A stretch of DNA of 6,296 bases from an uncultured Verrucomicrobiota bacterium (GTDB taxonomy: Bacteria > Verrucomicrobiota > Verrucomicrobiia > Limisphaerales > UBA1096): positions 1 to 6,296 of the forward strand of contig CAJWPV010000092.1 in assembly GCA_913045395.1 (NCBI GenBank), read 5' to 3'. Shown in pieces: positions 4,387-6,296 of this stretch. The translations under genes and the position numbers were made by a program. Within the stretch, counting starts at the first letter, position 1. Each line of letters begins with the position of its first letter. A model generated the notes under the pieces. The model ran no database searches. It was given only the letters and a program-made list of their open reading frames with translations, and had not been told where the DNA came from.

Positions 4387-6132
4387 ATGCAAACCAAGGT
4401 GAAGCGATTATTGCTGACAGGGGCCACGCTGGCCTTGCTTGGAGGCTTGGCCAAGGCCGAGGTGTCGTTTGAGAAACAGGTTCAGCCAGTGCTAGCATCA
4501 GCCTGCCTGAGTTGTCACGGCGAGAAAAAGTCCAAGGGCGAACTTCAGCTGCACACCCACGCCGGGCTGCTTGAGGGCAGTGAGTACGGCAAGGTCGTCG
4601 TCCCCGGCAAGCCGGAAAAAAGCACCCTTTACACGACCACCATCCTGCCGCCGGACGACGATGACATCATGCCGCCCAAGGGTGAGCCGCTCACCAGCGA
4701 CCAGGCCAACGTGCTCAAGGAATGGATTGCCGCCGGGGCCAAGTGGCCGGAGGGGTTGGTGATCCAGCAGGTGCGCCGCATCGACTTCGTCAAGGATATC
4801 AAGCCGATCCTGGAGGCGTCCTGCGTCAGTTGCCACCGCGATGGGCACGACAAGGGCGACCTGCGTCTCGACGAGCGCCAGCACGCCTTCGGGGGCGGCG
4901 AAGCCGACCCCGCTGTGGTGCCGTTCGATCTGGAGAAAAGCACGCTGTACCAGACCGTGAGGCTGCCAGCCGACCACGATGACCTGATGCCGCCATCCAA
5001 CAAGGGCGGCCCGCTGCCACAGGAGCAACTCGACCTGTTGCGTGACTGGATCGTGCAGGGTGCCGCCTGGCCGGAGGGGCTAAAACTCGAGCAGACCCGC
5101 CGCGATACCGGCGAACAACCTGGGGTCGGCAGGAGCCTCGCCGCCGCGCCAAAGGTGGTTGTCGATATTCGCAACAAGGCGATCGAAAAACTCATCGAGC
5201 AACTCGAGCCAACCATGAAGCCGTTCGAGGAGAAGATTAGCGGAACCGGGGTCAAGTTTGAAATGATCCCAATCCCAAGCGGCGAATTCGTGATGGGTAG
5301 TCCTGCCGGTGAACCTGGCAGAAAGGAGACCGAGGGCCCGCAGCACAAGGTGAAGATCGCGCCGTTTTGGATGGCCAAGACCGAGACCACGTGGAACGTC
5401 TACACGCTGTTTATCTACGAGGAGGAGGAAAAAATGGTGATGAAGATTCGCGGCTACAAGCCCGAACTCGATGCCGTCTCCGATGCCGTGGCGCGTCCGA
5501 CCACACCGTATGTCGAGATGAGCTTCGGGATGGGCACAGAAGGATTTCCGGCGATCAGCATGACCCAGCATGCCGCCAACACCTATTGCAAATGGCTCAC
5601 CGCCAGGACCGGCCACTACTACCGCCTGCCGACCGAGGCCGAGTGGGAATATGCCTGCCGGGCCGGCACCACCACAATGTACAGTTTCGGTGACGATCCC
5701 GCATTGATCGATGAGCACGCATGGCACGATGGCAACAGCGACTTCAAGTACCAGAAGGTCGGCACGAAAAAATCCAACGCGTGGGGCCTGCACGATATGC
5801 ACGGCAACGTGTCTGAGTGGACGCTCGACCAGTTCGTCCCGGATATTTACACGACGTTCAAGGGTAGCGTTTCCAATCCCTTCGAGTACGGTAAGTCGCT
5901 GTATCCCCGCGTTGCCCGTGGTGGCTCATGGATGGACAAGCCGGAGGGGTTGCGAAGCGCCGCCAGGATCGCGTCCTCGGCCGCTTGGAAATTTCAGGAT
6001 CCGCAGTTGCCCAAGAGCATCTGGTATCACACTGACGCCCAATTTCTCGGGTTTCGCGTGATTCGGCCGCTGATCGTTCCCTCGGCGCAGGATATGCATA
6101 AGTATTGGACAACAGAGGGGGAGCCAGACTAG
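4387..6132 (+). CDS. Double PSC-type cytochrome c fused to FGE/SUMF1-like domain
   Basis: A 581-residue exported multidomain protein. Residues 1-24 form a Sec signal peptide ending LAKA. Two tandem planctomycete-type cytochrome c domains follow (about 26-125 and 133-233), each with a haem-c motif (CLSCH 40-44, CVSCH 146-150) and a Met-Pro-Pro (M95, M201) after an Asp-rich loop as likely sixth ligand, then a WI..GA.WPEGL end. After a linker (about 235-288), residues 289-562 form a formylglycine-generating-enzyme/SUMF1-like domain: [27 protein letters not shown] (413-428), [12 protein letters not shown] (467-478), RGGSW (511-515) and FLGFRVIRP. The catalytic cysteine segment of true FGE (RCAAR type) reads LRSAAR, so oxidation of sulfatase cysteine is unlikely. 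Probably a periplasmic electron-transfer or binding protein of unknown partner. ATG 4387 is preferred over the in-frame TTG at 4321 because it begins the signal peptide; a GGAG abuts it. A Tat-signal gene follows after 43 bp, suggesting an operon. Confidence 0.92.
   Translation: MQTKVKRLLLTGATLALLGGLAKAEVSFEKQVQPVLASACLSCHGEKKSKGELQLHTHAGLLEGSEYGKVVVPGKPEKSTLYTTTILPPDDDDIMPPKGEPLTSDQANVLKEWIAAGAKWPEGLVIQQVRRIDFVKDIKPILEASCVSCHRDGHDKGDLRLDERQHAFGGGEADPAVVPFDLEKSTLYQTVRLPADHDDLMPPSNKGGPLPQEQLDLLRDWIVQGAAWPEGLKLEQTRRDTGEQPGVGRSLAAAPKVVVDIRNKAIEKLIEQLEPTMKPFEEKISGTGVKFEMIPIPSGEFVMGSPAGEPGRKETEGPQHKVKIAPFWMAKTETTWNVYTLFIYEEEEKMVMKIRGYKPELDAVSDAVARPTTPYVEMSFGMGTEGFPAISMTQHAANTYCKWLTARTGHYYRLPTEAEWEYACRAGTTTMYSFGDDPALIDEHAWHDGNSDFKYQKVGTKKSNAWGLHDMHGNVSEWTLDQFVPDIYTTFKGSVSNPFEYGKSLYPRVARGGSWMDKPEGLRSAARIASSAAWKFQDPQLPKSIWYHTDAQFLGFRVIRPLIVPSAQDMHKYWTTEGEPD
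4446..4455. repeat. 10-bp perfect palindrome CTTGGCCAAG in cytochrome signal peptide
   Basis: This is the third perfect copy of the CTTGGCCAAG core (others within 1857-1872 and 3494-3507). With one flanking base on the left and three on the right it encodes GLAKA (residues 20-24), the signal-peptidase region, in a different reading frame from the phosphoesterase copy. Confidence 0.75.
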
Positions 6133-6175
6133 AATGCCGCCGGTTCCTATTCACTTTTGAAACTAATATCGTCTA
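6133..6175 (+). other. Short intergenic spacer without terminator
   Basis: These 43 bp separate the cytochrome/FGE-like stop from the next start. I see no hairpin with a U-run and no good promoter; a TAATAT (6164-6169) has no matching -35 at 17 bp. This favours co-transcription of the two genes. Confidence 0.4.
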
Positions 6176-6296
6176 ATGAAACAAAGCAAAAACACCCAAA
6201 AAAACGACTCACGGCTGGATCGTCGTGGTTTCCTAAAGTCCAGTTCAGCGATCGCCGGCAGTGCGGCGGCGTTGGGCAGCCTTTCAATTGAGCGCG
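6176..6296 (+). CDS. Tat-signal protein, N-terminal fragment; probable Gfo/Idh/MocA oxidoreductase
   Basis: Forty codons are visible before the window ends. The protein starts MKQSKNTQKN, then has a twin-arginine motif DRRGFLKSSS (residues 15-24), an alanine/glycine-rich hydrophobic stretch and GSLSIER. The Tat signal is clear from the sequence. In PVC bacteria, Tat leaders ending in SLSIER-like segments are common on exported Gfo/Idh/MocA oxidoreductases, NAD(P)-dependent enzymes that act mainly on sugars and polyols. The catalytic part, including the nucleotide-binding GxGxxG, is outside the window, so this is an inference; another Tat substrate is possible. ATG 6176 is the natural start with a charged leader; no Shine-Dalgarno is seen. 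It probably shares a transcript with the cytochrome/FGE-like gene 43 bp upstream. Confidence 0.7.
   Translation, partial: MKQSKNTQKNDSRLDRRGFLKSSSAIAGSAAALGSLSIER

Noticed and set aside
4260..4454. Upstream extension of the prepilin-like gene to 4454
   Set aside because: It would overlap the divergent cytochrome start and give a leader of 75 residues before the prepilin cleavage site; the ATG at 4259 gives a normal leader.
4629..5802. Long minus-strand open frames (253 and 240 codons) opposite the cytochrome/FGE-like gene
   Set aside because: They overlap each other and the well-supported plus-strand domains, and their translations have no recognisable motif.
5251..6072. Active sulfatase-maturing formylglycine-generating enzyme
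   Set aside because: The fold motifs match but the C-terminal catalytic cysteine region reads LRSAAR, and no sulfatase gene is present in the window.
1..6296. CRISPR array, tRNA/rRNA genes, insertion sequences or prophage
   Set aside because: No regularly spaced repeats, no cloverleaf or rRNA-like segments, and no transposase, integrase or phage proteins were seen; nearly all DNA is explained by the six genes.

Overview
This 6.3 kb window reads as ordinary chromosomal DNA from a PVC-group bacterium (Planctomycetota/Verrucomicrobiota, more likely a Verrucomicrobiota-type lineage; exact taxon not determinable here). The call rests on the gene families: a Tat-exported DUF1501 protein, a planctomycete-type cytochrome c (PSC) protein fused to an FGE/SUMF1-like domain, prepilin-like proteins of the H-X-DG class, and a Tat-signal protein that resembles PVC Gfo/Idh/MocA oxidoreductases. 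Shine-Dalgarno sequences are weak or absent before most genes. No tRNA, rRNA, CRISPR array, transposase or phage gene was seen.

Layout. On the minus strand at the left edge is the first 19 codons of a prepilin-like gene (1-57). It follows, on the same strand, a complete secreted purple-acid-phosphatase-like metallophosphoesterase (112-1935). A 217-bp divergent intergenic region (1936-2152), rich in inverted repeats, separates it from a plus-strand DUF1501 gene (2153-3490). That gene converges, with only 28 bp between stop codons, on a second prepilin-like gene (3519-4259, minus). A second divergent region (4260-4386) carries direct and inverted repeats and candidate promoters. It leads into the plus-strand double-PSC-cytochrome/FGE-like gene (4387-6132), followed 43 bp later by a truncated Tat-signal gene (6176 to the window end).

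How the genes work together. All six products carry an export-type N-terminus (Sec, Tat or prepilin), so the window encodes cell-envelope or periplasmic functions. The cytochrome/FGE-like gene and the Tat protein are probably co-transcribed. The rest look like separate units, although the phosphoesterase and the left prepilin gene share a strand with a 54-bp gap. No single pathway can be assigned.

Most unusual signal. A short palindromic word with core CTTGGCCAAG (up to the 16-bp perfect palindrome GCGCTTGGCCAAGCGC) recurs far more often than chance. Three perfect 10-bp cores and four copies of the 9-mer GGCCAAGCG occur in coding and intergenic DNA, and in two genes the word encodes the signal-peptidase region in different reading frames. 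It looks like a highly iterated palindrome of this genome. I did not find convincing evidence of a new multi-gene system.
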